DNA of 64,000 nt from Chitinophaga agrisoli (GCF_008386695.1 NZ_VUOC01000001.1:904347-968346), one strand, 5' to 3'; numbered from the stretch's first letter, positions 35,632 through 45,641 are shown. Made by a program: numbers and translations. The notes: generated by a model from the letters alone, not told the origin.

Positions 35632-36609
35632 TTAGAACGGCTGCGCGTAGATCACCTGCATCAGCGTTTGGCCTACGGCCTGGAGCGTGCGGCGGTCTAT
35701 TACGCTCATATTATCGTTCTGGGTATGCCAGTGCGGCGCAAAATTACCGTTGGGCTGCAGCGCGATAATATCAAAGGTAGGTATATTGGCGATAGTGTTT
35801 ACATACACATGATCGTCTGTAATGGCGGCGCCATTGTTCTCGTAGCGGAAGAAATCAGAGTAGCCGATCTTATTGGCCACATCCCAGAAAGCTTTCATGG
35901 GGCCCAGGGCATATTGCTGGGAAGCGGCTTCCATAAAGAACTGTGTACCGCGGCCGCCTACCATATCCAGGAGGATGCCGTAGTTAGCCTTGTAACCGGG
36001 TACGTGCGGATGGTGCGCCCAATATTGGGTACCCAGGCAGTAGCTGTTCTCTTCTTCGCTTACGCCATAGTCTTCCACATCTGTTAACAGCAGGTCTACG
36101 CCGATGGCGGGCTTTTGCTGGTGGAACTGGCGGGCCAGCTCTATCAGTACGCCTACGCCGCTGGCGCCATCATCCGCGCCATCCAGCTTCTTTGTTTTAT
36201 CAAACGCGTCCTGGTCTGCCTGGGGACGGGTATCCCAGTGGGCCAGCACGAGTATGCGCTGGGTAGCCGCCGGATTAAAGGTGGCTACAATATTGATGCA
36301 GGGCAGGGTGACATGTTTAGGGCCTGTTACGGTGGTACGCTGTACGTACACTGTATCTGAAAGCGGCTTGAGTGTCTGGATCAGGTAGTCCGCACATTTT
36401 TCCTGTGCGGGCGTGTTAGGAATACGTGGTCCAAAGGCCACCTGTTTTTCTGTATAGGCATAGGCGCTATCCGCACTAAAAACAGGCACCTTTACGGTGG
36501 TGGTCACAACATTGTCCGCATTGCTGTTATCCTCGTTCTGCTTTGTTGATGGCTGGCAGGCGCAGATGAATAAAGCCATGCCGGCAATGATCGTCCAGAG
36601 TTTGTACAT
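35632..36609 (-). CDS. M28-family zinc peptidase lipoprotein (glutaminyl-cyclase-like)
   Basis: A 325-residue lipoprotein (lipobox ICAC, Cys 18). The M28 zinc ligands are visible in order: His in LAHWDTRP, Asp in GADDGASG, Glu in DVEDYG, Asp in LLDMVGG and His in PHWHTQND. The AHWDTRPxAD and NDNMSVID patterns are closest to glutaminyl-peptide cyclotransferase-type M28 proteins, so it may cyclise N-terminal Gln or act as an aminopeptidase in the periplasm. Only 27 bases separate it from the upstream cysS gene, so co-transcription is likely. Confidence 0.88.
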   Translation of the reverse strand: MYKLWTIIAGMALFICACQPSTKQNEDNSNADNVVTTTVKVPVFSADSAYAYTEKQVAFGPRIPNTPAQEKCADYLIQTLKPLSDTVYVQRTTVTGPKHVTLPCINIVATFNPAATQRILVLAHWDTRPQADQDAFDKTKKLDGADDGASGVGVLIELARQFHQQKPAIGVDLLLTDVEDYGVSEEENSYCLGTQYWAHHPHVPGYKANYGILLDMVGGRGTQFFMEAASQQYALGPMKAFWDVANKIGYSDFFRYENNGAAITDDHVYVNTIANIPTFDIIALQPNGNFAPHWHTQNDNMSVIDRRTLQAVGQTLMQVIYAQPF

Positions 36610-36636
36610 AAAATTACCTACTGTGTATTCCGTATC

Positions 36637-38133
36637 TTATATAATGCTATAGCTTACGCTACCGTCTTTCTCATCTTTTAGCTGGATACCTATTTCCAGC
36701 AGCTGGGTCCTGATCTTGTCAGACGCAGCGTAGTCCTTACGGAGTTTGGCCTCTTTGCGCATTTCGATGAGGAGCTGCAGGGCGCCATCCAGTTTACTGT
36801 TATCAGTTACCTGGTTTTCCGGCTGGAGGGCCAGGATCTCAATGAGATAGGTTTGCCAGGTCTTTTGCAGCAGCTGGAAGGTAGCTTCGCTGAGCTCGTG
36901 CATTTTTACCTGGCCGCCTTTCAGGGAGTTGATCACCGGCACCAGTTCAAACAGGTTGGCGAGCACTTTAGCGGTGTTGAGGTCATCGTTCATAAACTCT
37001 GCACACTCCGCGCACCATTGCTGCACCTGTTTATCCAGCTCTTCGTTTATGGGGCTGCCATTGGATTCGTAGCTCAGCTTCTGCAGCAGGTCATAGGCTG
37101 CCCACAAGCGTTGCAGGCCTTTTTCTGCCGCCTGCAGGGCTTCGTTGGAGAAGTCCAGGGTGCTGCGGTAGTGGGTCTGCAATACGAAGAAGCGGATGGT
37201 CATGGGGCTGTAGCCTCTTTCCAGCAAGGGATGGGTACCTGCAAAGATCTCCGTAAGCTTGATGGTATTGTTGTAGGCCTTACCCATTTTACGGCCGTTA
37301 ATGGTGATCATGTTATTGTGCACCCAGTAACGCGCCATCATTTCGCCATTGGCTATTTCACTCTGGGCTATTTCGCACTCATGGTGGGGGAACTGGAGGT
37401 CCATACCGCCGCCATGGATATCGAACTGTTGGCCCAGGTATTTGCAGCTCATCGCGGAGCATTCAATATGCCAGCCGGGAAAGCCTTCGCCCCAGGGGCT
37501 GTTCCAACGCATGAGATGCTCCGGCGGGGCTTTTTTCCAGAGGGCAAAATCTACTTTGTTGCGCTTCTCATCCTGCGATTCCAGCTCGCGGGTGGTTTCC
37601 AGCATATCTTCCAGGATACGGCCGCTGAGGATACCGTAGTGATGCCCTTCTGCATATTTCTTTACATCGAAATACACGGAGCCATTCACTTCGTAGGCGA
37701 AACCTTTATCGATGATCTTCTGGATCATCTCTATCTGTTCTATGATATGGCCGGTGGCGGTGGGCTCTATGCTGGGCTGCAGGGTGTTGAACTGCAGCAT
37801 GGCCCAATGAAAGCGGTTGGTATATTTCTGTACCAGCTCCATTGGCTCCAGCTTTTCAAGGGAGGCGCCTTTGGCGATCTTATCTTCCGCGGCGCGGCCT
37901 TCTTCTTCGAAGTGGCCGGCGTCTGTGATGTTACGTACATAACGCACTTTGTAGCCCAGGTGCATGAGGTAGCGATATACCACATCAAAAGTGATATAAG
38001 GCCGTGCGTGGCCCAGGTGCGACTCTCCGGATACGGTGGGCCCGCATACATACATGCCCACATGCCCGGGATATAAAGGGGTGAATACTTCCTTTTCGCG
38101 CTTTAATGAGTTATAAAATTTCAGGTCTGACAT
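36637..38133 (-). CDS. cysS: Cysteinyl-tRNA synthetase
   Basis: A 498-residue class I synthetase that charges tRNA-Cys. The HIGH-type motif is HLGH (in [11 protein letters not shown], about residue 37) and the KMSKS-type loop is KMGKA (in [10 protein letters not shown]), a variant without the final Ser-Lys-Ser. Zinc-binding residues are in YVCGPTV and in [20 protein letters not shown] with PHHECEIAQ. The C-terminal anticodon-binding helices are present. ATG 38133. It is followed by the M28 peptidase gene on the same strand. Confidence 0.97.
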   Translation of the reverse strand: MSDLKFYNSLKREKEVFTPLYPGHVGMYVCGPTVSGESHLGHARPYITFDVVYRYLMHLGYKVRYVRNITDAGHFEEEGRAAEDKIAKGASLEKLEPMELVQKYTNRFHWAMLQFNTLQPSIEPTATGHIIEQIEMIQKIIDKGFAYEVNGSVYFDVKKYAEGHHYGILSGRILEDMLETTRELESQDEKRNKVDFALWKKAPPEHLMRWNSPWGEGFPGWHIECSAMSCKYLGQQFDIHGGGMDLQFPHHECEIAQSEIANGEMMARYWVHNNMITINGRKMGKAYNNTIKLTEIFAGTHPLLERGYSPMTIRFFVLQTHYRSTLDFSNEALQAAEKGLQRLWAAYDLLQKLSYESNGSPINEELDKQVQQWCAECAEFMNDDLNTAKVLANLFELVPVINSLKGGQVKMHELSEATFQLLQKTWQTYLIEILALQPENQVTDNSKLDGALQLLIEMRKEAKLRKDYAASDKIRTQLLEIGIQLKDEKDGSVSYSII

Positions 38134-38211
38134 ATTCCATTATTTCCGGGATTGCAAAGATAATAATTAACCGGTAGCGGATAGTTGTTAGTTGACGGGC
38201 GCCAGAGATAG

Positions 38212-39366
38212 CTATTTGAGACTAATGTTGGCGATGACCGGGTAGTGGTCGCTGAGATCTGAGTTGATCTTGCGGAAGCTATTGACGGTAAATGTATTAT
38301 CCGGCAGGATGTAGTCGATGCGCAGGGTGGGGGCCAGGCCTGTGAAGGTGCGGCCAATGCCGGTGCCCTTTTTCAGGAAGGCATCCTGCAGGTTGCCCTT
38401 AATGGTGAAATAGGTGTAGGAGGCCGGCGTATCGTTAAAATCGCCGCATACCACTACCGGGTAGGGGCTCTGACGGATAAAACCCGCCACTATATCCGCC
38501 TGGCGCCCGCGGCGCTGGAAGGCTTCCCGCATCTTTTGCATGATGCCTTTGGTGGCTATGAGCCCGGTATCTTCCTGCTTTTTTATCTTTTCGATGGAGC
38601 GGTAGTCTTTTTCATTAAAGCGGTACGACTCCAGGTGCATGTTTATGATACGGATGGTATCCTCTTCCCGGACGATATCCGCATAGATGAGGCTTTCGCT
38701 CTGGGGGCCATCTGACAGCTTTACTTTCTCTGAGCGGATGATGGGATAGCGGGAGAAGATGATGGAGCCCCAGTGCTGCATACCATCGCGGTTAAAGTCG
38801 CTGGAAAAGTAGCGGTAGGGCAGGCGCATTTCTGTGGAGATATCCTCCCGGTTATTAAAATCGTGTTGTTTTTCCGAGGTGTAGAAGTCCTGGAAACAGG
38901 CAATATCCGGCGCTTGTTTCTTGATAAGCGCAAACATGGCCTGGCGGTTGTATTTACTGTCCTTTTCCCGGTACAGGCCAAACAGGCTTACGTTATAGCT
39001 CATAACGGTGATGCTGCCCTGTGGGGCGGTGAACTGGTTCTCCGCGCCGGGCCAGTGGAAGCCGATGTAGGCGCTGATGGATTTCCAGCCAAGACTCAGG
39101 GCCAGGAGGCATAGCAGGCAATATTTAATATTAAACAGCAGCCAGCAGCAAAAGCAGAGAATGAGCAATAACAGCAGGTAAGGAAAGGCCAGGGTCAGGA
39201 AACTAAGCGGCCAGCAGCTGGCCGGGGACACCCAGGGCGCTAAACAGGCCAGCAGGAATAGGAGGACAACGCCTATAGTAATGATCAGCAAAAAGCCTTT
39301 TGTGAATAATCTGATGAATCTCACCTTGGAACCCGACTCTTTTTTGCTAAAGATAGGGATAATCAC
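38212..39366 (-). CDS. Membrane-anchored EEP-family hydrolase, copy 2 of a tandem pair
   Basis: A 384-residue protein with three N-terminal membrane helices (to about residue 100), then an exported EEP domain: SYNVSLFG, metal-ligand position in ACFQDFY (Asp replacing the usual Glu), INMHLES, VVCGDFNDTP, TLRIDYIL and SDHYPV. It may act on phosphate esters or nucleic acid in the periplasm; substrate unknown. GTG 39366 is chosen because AAAGG lies just upstream; another GTG at 39324 is possible. It starts 13 bases after the related upstream gene, so the two form an operon. Confidence 0.82.
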   Translation of the reverse strand: MIIPIFSKKESGSKVRFIRLFTKGFLLIITIGVVLLFLLACLAPWVSPASCWPLSFLTLAFPYLLLLLILCFCCWLLFNIKYCLLCLLALSLGWKSISAYIGFHWPGAENQFTAPQGSITVMSYNVSLFGLYREKDSKYNRQAMFALIKKQAPDIACFQDFYTSEKQHDFNNREDISTEMRLPYRYFSSDFNRDGMQHWGSIIFSRYPIIRSEKVKLSDGPQSESLIYADIVREEDTIRIINMHLESYRFNEKDYRSIEKIKKQEDTGLIATKGIMQKMREAFQRRGRQADIVAGFIRQSPYPVVVCGDFNDTPASYTYFTIKGNLQDAFLKKGTGIGRTFTGLAPTLRIDYILPDNTFTVNSFRKINSDLSDHYPVIANISLK

Positions 39367-39379
39367 CCGTTACCTTTCA

Positions 39380-40567
39380 CTAATCAGGTTTTTTCAATGA
39401 GAAGCTTGCCATGACGGGGAAATGCTCAAACATCGCATTCTCGAAAGTGCGGTAGCCATGGATATTGAAGTTGCTATGCGCCAGGAAATAATCGATACGC
39501 AGGGTGGGCGACAGGAAAGAAAGGGTACGGCCTATACCGCTGCCTTTTTCCAGGAACGCATCCCGCAGGTGCTGGCTCAAGGTGTAATAGGTGTAGGAGA
39601 CCGGGGTATCATTCAGATCACCGCAAACGATCACCGGGTAGGGGCTTTGATCTGCGAGGTCATGGAGTTGTTCTGTTTGTGCCGCGCGGGCGGTAAAGGT
39701 ATGGCGCATCTTATCTACCAGGGAGCCGGTGGCTGAGAGCCCGGCCTGGCCGCCATTCATGGTCTTGATAGCATTGAGCTGCGACAGCTCCGCACCATTG
39801 AACATGTAGGAGCGCAGCTGGGCGGTGTAGACCCGCACGGTATCGCCATAGATGACCATATCCGCTTCCAGTATGCTGCTACCGCTGCCGGCAATACTAT
39901 AACCGCAGGGGATCTTACGCGTATGGATGACCGGGTAGCGGGAGAAGAGCACGATACCGTAATGCCAGGTATTCCACTGGGTCTTATCTGAGGTAAAGAA
40001 ATAGTAAGGGTAGCCCAGCCGATCCTGTATAGCGGCAATGTTATCCGTGAGCTTAGGATCATCGTTAGTATAGAACTCCTGCATGCAAAGGACATCCGGA
40101 CTGGCTTCGCGCAAGGTATGGAGAATGGAGGCATGCAGCTCCTTATCCAGCTGGTAACCTTTAACGCCCATGCTGCTGGTGTTGAAGGTCATGATGGTAA
40201 AACGGGGCGCCTCCGGGCGGCCAACGGCCAGCTGTTGGGGCCAGCGTATGGAAAAGCTAACGAGGATGGCTTTCCAGCAGAGGATGATGGCGGCAACGGA
40301 GATCCAGTAATACCATTTGCGGTATACCGCCCATATGGGAATGAATAATACGGTTAAAGCCAGTAATATAGGGAATAACAATCCCGCAAAACCGCTGGGC
40401 CACCATTGGTGTGGGCTCATGAAAGGGAGCCAGGCTGACAATAACAAAGCGGTTATCAGCAGGCCATTGCAAAGGAGCAATATGCGGGGCAGAACGACTT
40501 GCAATAGTTTCACAGTAAACGGGGGTTTATGGTATTTTTTTGGGATTAGTGGCGTGAAAGTAAGCAT
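39380..40567 (-). CDS. Membrane-anchored EEP-family hydrolase, copy 1 of a tandem pair
   Basis: A 395-residue paralog of the next gene with the same layout: three membrane helices to about residue 105, then an EEP domain with TFNTSSMG, CMQEFYTND (the canonical Glu is kept here), VIVCGDLNDTPVSYTYY, TLRIDYFL and the final EHFPV in place of SDHxP. The loss of Ser-Asp before the His in this copy, against the changed Glu in the other, hints at divergent specialisation. ATG 40567 is used rather than TTG 40585. It is the first gene of the pair. Confidence 0.82.
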   Translation of the reverse strand: MLTFTPLIPKKYHKPPFTVKLLQVVLPRILLLCNGLLITALLLSAWLPFMSPHQWWPSGFAGLLFPILLALTVLFIPIWAVYRKWYYWISVAAIILCWKAILVSFSIRWPQQLAVGRPEAPRFTIMTFNTSSMGVKGYQLDKELHASILHTLREASPDVLCMQEFYTNDDPKLTDNIAAIQDRLGYPYYFFTSDKTQWNTWHYGIVLFSRYPVIHTRKIPCGYSIAGSGSSILEADMVIYGDTVRVYTAQLRSYMFNGAELSQLNAIKTMNGGQAGLSATGSLVDKMRHTFTARAAQTEQLHDLADQSPYPVIVCGDLNDTPVSYTYYTLSQHLRDAFLEKGSGIGRTLSFLSPTLRIDYFLAHSNFNIHGYRTFENAMFEHFPVMASFSLKKPD

Positions 40568-40805
40568 TGGAATTTCAATTACCAAACGGGATCCGCTTTG
40601 TAAATCAATCGATAAGGAGGATAATTTTAATGTGTACGGGATGCTAATATGTAAATGTATGAATACATTATTTCTTGTATACAGGAGGAGTGGAGGGGTA
40701 TGGATGAATAAAGTTATTTATAATATGAGATGGAGACGCGGATACGGTGTCCGGCGTAATAATGATATGTTATGCGGAAATGATGGATATGTGGGACGAT
40801 CTCCT

Positions 40806-41750
40806 TCAGGAAATATCCTGCTTACTGGCCCTGAGGAGTGTTTCCTGCTCTTCCGGGGTGAGGGCGTCCATGCCTTGTTCGTTGATCTTATCGAGGATCT
40901 CGTTGAGGCGCTGTTCCGGTACGCTGCCTACGCGGCGGAAGGCGCTGTTGCCGGAAGAGGGAAGGTTGAGCCTTTTTTTAATGAGCGCCACTTCCGGATG
41001 GTCCTGTGGGGCGGGATGGAAGAGGTGAGTGGCTTTGTATGCCACCCGGTTGAGGCCTGCGCCCCAGTCCTTTCCTTTTTTCCACTGCGTCATATACAGG
41101 AGGCCTGTAAGCCCGCCGCCTACGAGGGCAGGGATGTAGGTCTGCGTTTCATCTGCAGGCGTTAAGATATGTGAGGCAATGTGTAGTGCAACAAATATGA
41201 GGGTGATCACCCATAAGGGGATGCCTTTGCCGAGCAAGGGGAAAATGCGGTAATTGGGGGCAACGGCGGTAACGCCTATAGCCAGGGCCATTACGCTGGC
41301 GGAGGCGCCCATCATGGCGGCTGTTGGCAGCATCGATTCAAAAGCGGGGATGGCGTGCATGCCCATTACATAGAAGATGGCGCCGCAGAAGCCTCCGTAG
41401 AGGTACAGTGGTAAGATACGCTGGTGACCGGCCAGGTTTTGCAGCAGGGTGCCAAAGGCCCAGAGCCAGACCATATTACTGAACACCTGCCATACGCTGA
41501 CGTGTGAGAACATGGCGGTGATGAGCGTCCAGGGGCGGGTAAGCAGGCGCGCGGGATTAGCGGGCAAAGCGGTCCATGCCAGCACGTCCGACTCAAACTG
41601 CGCCGTACTGTATCCTTCCATATTATAAATCACCCTGGTAAACAGGAGCAGGATGAATATGGTGAGGTTCACCACCAGGATCTGCGTAACGATGTTCCTT
41701 TCTTCGCCTAAGGTGAGGCTGGGAATCCGTTCTTTTTCCACTGTTCTCAT
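40806..41750 (-). CDS. Rhomboid-like membrane protein lacking the catalytic His
   Basis: A 314-residue six-to-seven-helix rhomboid relative. The Ser motif is intact as MMGASAS (Ser 150), and FSHVSVWQVFSNMVWLWAFG is the helix-2 block. Where active rhomboids have AHLGG, this protein reads ALVGG: Leu 209, codon CTC at 41126-41124, one base from the CAC of His. A C-terminal soluble extension (LNEILDKINEQGMDALTPEE) resembles the DUF6576 tail common in Bacteroidota rhomboids. It is likely a pseudo-protease, perhaps a chaperone or regulator. It follows an active-type rhomboid gene by 68 bases. Confidence 0.85.
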   Translation of the reverse strand: MRTVEKERIPSLTLGEERNIVTQILVVNLTIFILLLFTRVIYNMEGYSTAQFESDVLAWTALPANPARLLTRPWTLITAMFSHVSVWQVFSNMVWLWAFGTLLQNLAGHQRILPLYLYGGFCGAIFYVMGMHAIPAFESMLPTAAMMGASASVMALAIGVTAVAPNYRIFPLLGKGIPLWVITLIFVALHIASHILTPADETQTYIPALVGGGLTGLLYMTQWKKGKDWGAGLNRVAYKATHLFHPAPQDHPEVALIKKRLNLPSSGNSAFRRVGSVPEQRLNEILDKINEQGMDALTPEEQETLLRASKQDIS

Positions 41751-41818
41751 GCTACGATCGCTTTAATACAAATTTAAGAAATTAGTAAAAGGTGAAGCGT
41801 GAAACATTCCTTTCAGCG

Positions 41819-42649
41819 CTAATAAAAATGCCGCCTGTTGTTCTTGTTCCAGAACTTGAGCAGGATGAAGCTAAACAGCACCCCGCCCAGGTGGGCATAG
41901 TGGGCAACGTTATCGCCGGCGGAGTTCCGTATGCCGGCAAACAGCTCTAATGCAATCCATATGCCAACCACATATTTGGCTTTTATGGGAAAAAGGAAAT
42001 ATAGGTAAATAAGACTATTCGGGAACAGGTATCCGAAGGCGAACAATATACCAAAAACCGCACCAGAGGCGCCCAGGGTGGCGGTGTTACGGAAAACGGC
42101 GGCAAACTGCTGTACAAACACCCGGGCATCCTGTATTACGCCAGGATCGTTGGGCGCCTGCGCCAGCGCGTATTTAAGGCTTTCCGGGTTAAAGGGCCCG
42201 GAATTCAGATCATATTTGTGATCCAGCATCACGAAGTTGGAGTAAGACGGATCATTGAGGAAAGTCTGCACGTCCTGTGTGAGGTGCACATTATCCCAGG
42301 TGAGCACTCCCATATGGCACATGGCTGCGCCAACGCCGCAGACCATATAAAATATAAGGAACCGTTTGGGGCCCCATACGTTTTCGAGGGTAGCGCCAAA
42401 CATCCAGAGGGAGAACATGTTGGAAAACAGGTGCCCCGGCGAACCATGCATAAACAGGTGGGTGATGATCTGGTGGGGACGGAAGAGGTCTGAGCCCCAA
42501 TAGTGCAGGGCAAAGAGGTTGTCTATTGTATCATCTCCAGTCATGGACTTGAAAGTGATCTGTGCCAGGTATACCAACCCATTAATGATCAGGAGGTTTT
42601 TGATCACCATGGGGAGAATTTCAAATCTGCCGGGCCTGAATTCGTTCAT
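41819..42649 (-). CDS. Rhomboid-family intramembrane serine protease
   Basis: A 276-residue polytopic protease that cleaves membrane proteins within or near the bilayer. The catalytic dyad is complete: Ser 195 in TLGASGAVFG and His 253 in AHYAHLGGVLF. The HLFMHGSPGHLFSNMFSLWMFG block (in part) carries the conserved loop and helix-2 His/Asn. A larger insert between helices 3 and 4 (about residues 115-180) is predicted to be periplasmic. It begins 14 bases after rlmD and precedes the inactive-looking rhomboid, forming a likely three-gene operon. Confidence 0.93.
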   Translation of the reverse strand: MNEFRPGRFEILPMVIKNLLIINGLVYLAQITFKSMTGDDTIDNLFALHYWGSDLFRPHQIITHLFMHGSPGHLFSNMFSLWMFGATLENVWGPKRFLIFYMVCGVGAAMCHMGVLTWDNVHLTQDVQTFLNDPSYSNFVMLDHKYDLNSGPFNPESLKYALAQAPNDPGVIQDARVFVQQFAAVFRNTATLGASGAVFGILFAFGYLFPNSLIYLYFLFPIKAKYVVGIWIALELFAGIRNSAGDNVAHYAHLGGVLFSFILLKFWNKNNRRHFY

Positions 42650-42663
42650 AGTTATCTTGATCT

Positions 42664-44085
42664 TTATTTTTCGCTTGCTAATAGCTTCTTTTCTAACAGT
42701 ACAACGTTTTCGATATGGTGGGTATGTGGGAACATATCTACGGGCTGTACCTTTTTCACCGTATACATTTTGCTGAGGAGGGCCAGGTCCCTGGCCTGCG
42801 TAGCAGGGTTACAGCTTACATATACTATTTTAGGCGCTGCGATCTGCAGCAACTTTTCCACTAATTTTTCGTGCATACCGGCCCGTGGCGGATCAGTGAT
42901 CACCACACCGGGTTGGCCATGTTGTGCAAAGAAAGCATCGTCACAGATATCCACCACATCACCGGCGAAGAATTCCGCATTCTGTACCTGGTTGGCGGTG
43001 GCGTTTTCTCGGGCATCATCGATGGCTTCTTTAATAAGCTCGATGCCTATCACTTTAGCCGCCTTACGGGATACAAAAATACCGATGCTGCCGGTGCCGC
43101 AGTACAGGTCATACACAATTTCCGTTCCTGTTAAGCCGGCAAAATCCCGGGTTACCTGGTATAGGGTAACGCCCTGGTAGGTATTGGTCTGGAAGAATGA
43201 CTTAGGGCCTATTTTGAACACAAAGTCTTCCAGTTTCTCCTCTACATAACCTTTTCCGAAGTAGATCCGGGGCTCCAGGTCAAAGATACTATCATTCTTT
43301 TTAGGATTGATGGTATAAACGATGGTGGTAATGCCCGGTACGGTGGCCAGGAGGTGGTCGAGCAGGGCTTTACGGGCCGGTTCGTCCTCATAATGGATAA
43401 CCAGGTTCACCATTACCTCGCCGGTGGTGCAGATGCGGACCACCAGGTTGCGGAGCCAGCCTTGCTGGGCCCGGATATCATAAAAGGGAAGATCGTGCTC
43501 AAGGGCGTAGGCCTTTACCGTATTCCGGATCTGGTTTACGGGTTCCTGCTGGAGGTGGCAGGTATGGATATCCAGCACCTTATCAAACAGTTTGGGCACA
43601 TGGAAGCCGAGGGCATTCCGCTGGGGGATGACGCCGTCTTCCGCTATTTCCGCATCTGTAAGATAGGCACGGTTGCTGAAGGTGAACTCCAGCTTATTAC
43701 GGTATTGTGTGCTGTATTTGGAGCCCAGGATGGGGCTCATGGCGGGCAGCTCCAGGTGGCCAATGCGCTGCAGGTTGTCTACCACCTGCTGCTGTTTATA
43801 CTCCAGCTGCAGGGAATAGGGCAGCATTTGCCATTTACAGCCGCCGCAAACGCCAAAATGCTCACAAAAAGGAGTGACCCGCTGGGGGGAATAGGTATGG
43901 ATATGGGTGGCTTTTCCTTCTGCCCAGTCCTTTTTATTCTTACTGAGCCGGATATCCACTACATCGCCGGGCACCACGCCACCTTCGATGAATATAACTT
44001 TACCATCCTGACGGGCCAGGGCTTTGCCTTCAGCAGCATAAGCGGTTACCGGCACTTTTTCCAGTACAACGTTTTTTTTCCTCAC
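42664..44085 (-). CDS. rlmD: 23S rRNA (uracil-C5)-methyltransferase, RlmD type
   Basis: A 473-residue SAM-dependent RNA methyltransferase of the RumA/RlmD/TrmA family. An N-terminal TRAM domain (residues about 1-65) is followed by Fe-S cluster cysteines C74, C80 and C83 in FCEHFGVCGGCKWQ and a fourth in HTCHL. The SAM site is DLYCGTGSIGIF and the catalytic nucleophile is the Cys in VSCNPATQARD. The family methylates U747 or U1939 of 23S rRNA; which target applies here is not certain from sequence. It heads the operon with two rhomboid genes and is divergent from the TlpA-like gene. Confidence 0.92.
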   Translation of the reverse strand: MRKKNVVLEKVPVTAYAAEGKALARQDGKVIFIEGGVVPGDVVDIRLSKNKKDWAEGKATHIHTYSPQRVTPFCEHFGVCGGCKWQMLPYSLQLEYKQQQVVDNLQRIGHLELPAMSPILGSKYSTQYRNKLEFTFSNRAYLTDAEIAEDGVIPQRNALGFHVPKLFDKVLDIHTCHLQQEPVNQIRNTVKAYALEHDLPFYDIRAQQGWLRNLVVRICTTGEVMVNLVIHYEDEPARKALLDHLLATVPGITTIVYTINPKKNDSIFDLEPRIYFGKGYVEEKLEDFVFKIGPKSFFQTNTYQGVTLYQVTRDFAGLTGTEIVYDLYCGTGSIGIFVSRKAAKVIGIELIKEAIDDARENATANQVQNAEFFAGDVVDICDDAFFAQHGQPGVVITDPPRAGMHEKLVEKLLQIAAPKIVYVSCNPATQARDLALLSKMYTVKKVQPVDMFPHTHHIENVVLLEKKLLASEK

Positions 44086-44178
44086 GGTTGCAAAGGTAGG
44101 TTTTTCTGGTCATGGCCCACAGTCTGCGGAGGGTGGACTTTTATATATTTTGGCTTACATTTACACGATCCTAATCCT

Positions 44179-45582
44179 ATGCGTAAACTTTTATTAATCA
44201 TTGCCGTTTTGTTTTGCTGCCAGCTACAATTGCAGGCGCAGGGCTACCAGTTGACCGTTAAGTTCAAGCAAATAACCGGTGGCCAGATGTTCCTGGCGCA
44301 CTATATGGGTAAAAAGACCTACCTGGCCGATTCTGCTATTGTTGACGCCACCGGCACCGCTGTGCTGAAAAATAAGGAGGCATTGCCCGGGGGCATTTAC
44401 CTGATCGTTTTCCCTGATAAGCAACGTTATTTTGAGATGCTGCTGGATAAAAACCAGGTTTTTACCATTAGTGTAGATACGAGTGACCTGATTGGCAAGA
44501 CCGTATATAAAACATCGCCGGAGAATGACCTGTTCCTGGGGTATAACCGCTTTCTCTCGTCCCTGGCGCCTAAAACGGCCCGTATACAGCAGGAGCTGGC
44601 GGCGGCTCATACCGCGGCGGATACCGCCAAAGTACGGCCTTTGCAGACTGAGCTGAACAAAGAGATCCAGGATTACCGGGCGGATTTTGTGAGCAAACAC
44701 CCGGAATCTTTGCTGACGAGCATATTCAGGGCCATGAAAGAGCCTGAAGTACCTGCGAAGCCGGCCAATGAAGACTCCACCTTTGCTTACCGCTATTTCC
44801 GGAGTCATTACTGGGATGATGTGAACCTGAATGATGGGCGGCTGGTACGCACCCCGATACTGGAAGGCAAGCTGCAGAAATATTTTACCCAGCTGGTACC
44901 GATGGAGCCGGACTCCATTATTGCAGAATGCGATAACCTGATAGCTAAGACGCGGAAAGATAAAGAGATGTTCAAGTTTGTGCTGTGGTGGCTGACCGCG
45001 AACTTTGAAGCATCGCCCTACATGGGTATGGACGCGGTGTTTGTGCACCTGGTAGAGAAATATTATGTGCCCGGAGACGCCTATTGGGTGAGCGGCGAGC
45101 AGTTGAACAAGATCATCTCAAGGGCATACTCCATTGCGCCTAACCTGATAGGACAGCCGGCGCCCCCGCTGGATATGCAGGATTCTACGGCCAAGCCGTT
45201 ATCCTTATATGCCACCAAGGCAAAGTACACGGTACTGGTGTTCTGGGACCCCACCTGCGGGCATTGTAAAACGGAGATACCCCGGCTGGACTCTGCCTAC
45301 AAGGCAAGCTGGCGAAAAAAAGGCGTAGTGATGGTAGGCGTTAAGACGGATGGCACACGCGAGGAATGGCTGCAGTTTATTAAAGCGCATGATCTGAAGG
45401 GTTGGGTACATGCGTGGGATCCACAGGCGCAAAGTAATTACCGCCGCCTGTACGATGTATATGCGACACCGGTAGTATACCTGCTGGATGAGAAGAAGAA
45501 GATACTGGCCAAACGTTTAGGCGTGGAGCAGCTGGACGGTTTCCTGGAGCGATTGGAGCAGGGAACGGCTGCGAACAAGTGA
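44179..45582 (+). CDS. TlpA-like thiol-disulfide oxidoreductase (DUF4369-type N-terminus)
   Basis: A 467-residue exported protein: signal peptide MRKLLLIIAVLFCCQLQLQAQ, a DUF4369-like beta domain (residues about 22-120), a helical DUF5106-like middle (about 130-310) and a thioredoxin fold (about 325-460) with the active site CGHC in WDPTCGHCKTEIP and the cis-Pro in ATPVVY. It would reduce or isomerise disulfides in the periplasm, possibly during cytochrome or envelope protein maturation. The open frame extends far upstream over rlmD; ATG 44179 is fixed by the signal peptide. Confidence 0.92.
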   Translation: MRKLLLIIAVLFCCQLQLQAQGYQLTVKFKQITGGQMFLAHYMGKKTYLADSAIVDATGTAVLKNKEALPGGIYLIVFPDKQRYFEMLLDKNQVFTISVDTSDLIGKTVYKTSPENDLFLGYNRFLSSLAPKTARIQQELAAAHTAADTAKVRPLQTELNKEIQDYRADFVSKHPESLLTSIFRAMKEPEVPAKPANEDSTFAYRYFRSHYWDDVNLNDGRLVRTPILEGKLQKYFTQLVPMEPDSIIAECDNLIAKTRKDKEMFKFVLWWLTANFEASPYMGMDAVFVHLVEKYYVPGDAYWVSGEQLNKIISRAYSIAPNLIGQPAPPLDMQDSTAKPLSLYATKAKYTVLVFWDPTCGHCKTEIPRLDSAYKASWRKKGVVMVGVKTDGTREEWLQFIKAHDLKGWVHAWDPQAQSNYRRLYDVYATPVVYLLDEKKKILAKRLGVEQLDGFLERLEQGTAANK

Positions 45583-45604
45583 TAATAAAGATACTGATCA
45601 ATAT

Positions 45605-45641
45605 ACAGCCACACTGGAATGAGCCAGTGTGGCTGTTTTAT
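45605..45641 (+). terminator. Terminator after the TlpA-like gene
   Basis: ACAGCCACACTGG (45605-45617) and CCAGTGTGGCTGT (45624-45636) form a perfect 13-bp stem with a 6-base loop, followed by TTTATTTA. Confidence 0.9.

Noticed and set aside
40317-41165. 282-codon plus-strand frame antisense to the EEP and rhomboid genes
   Set aside because: It covers parts of two well-supported minus-strand genes and their gap, with no coherent domain.
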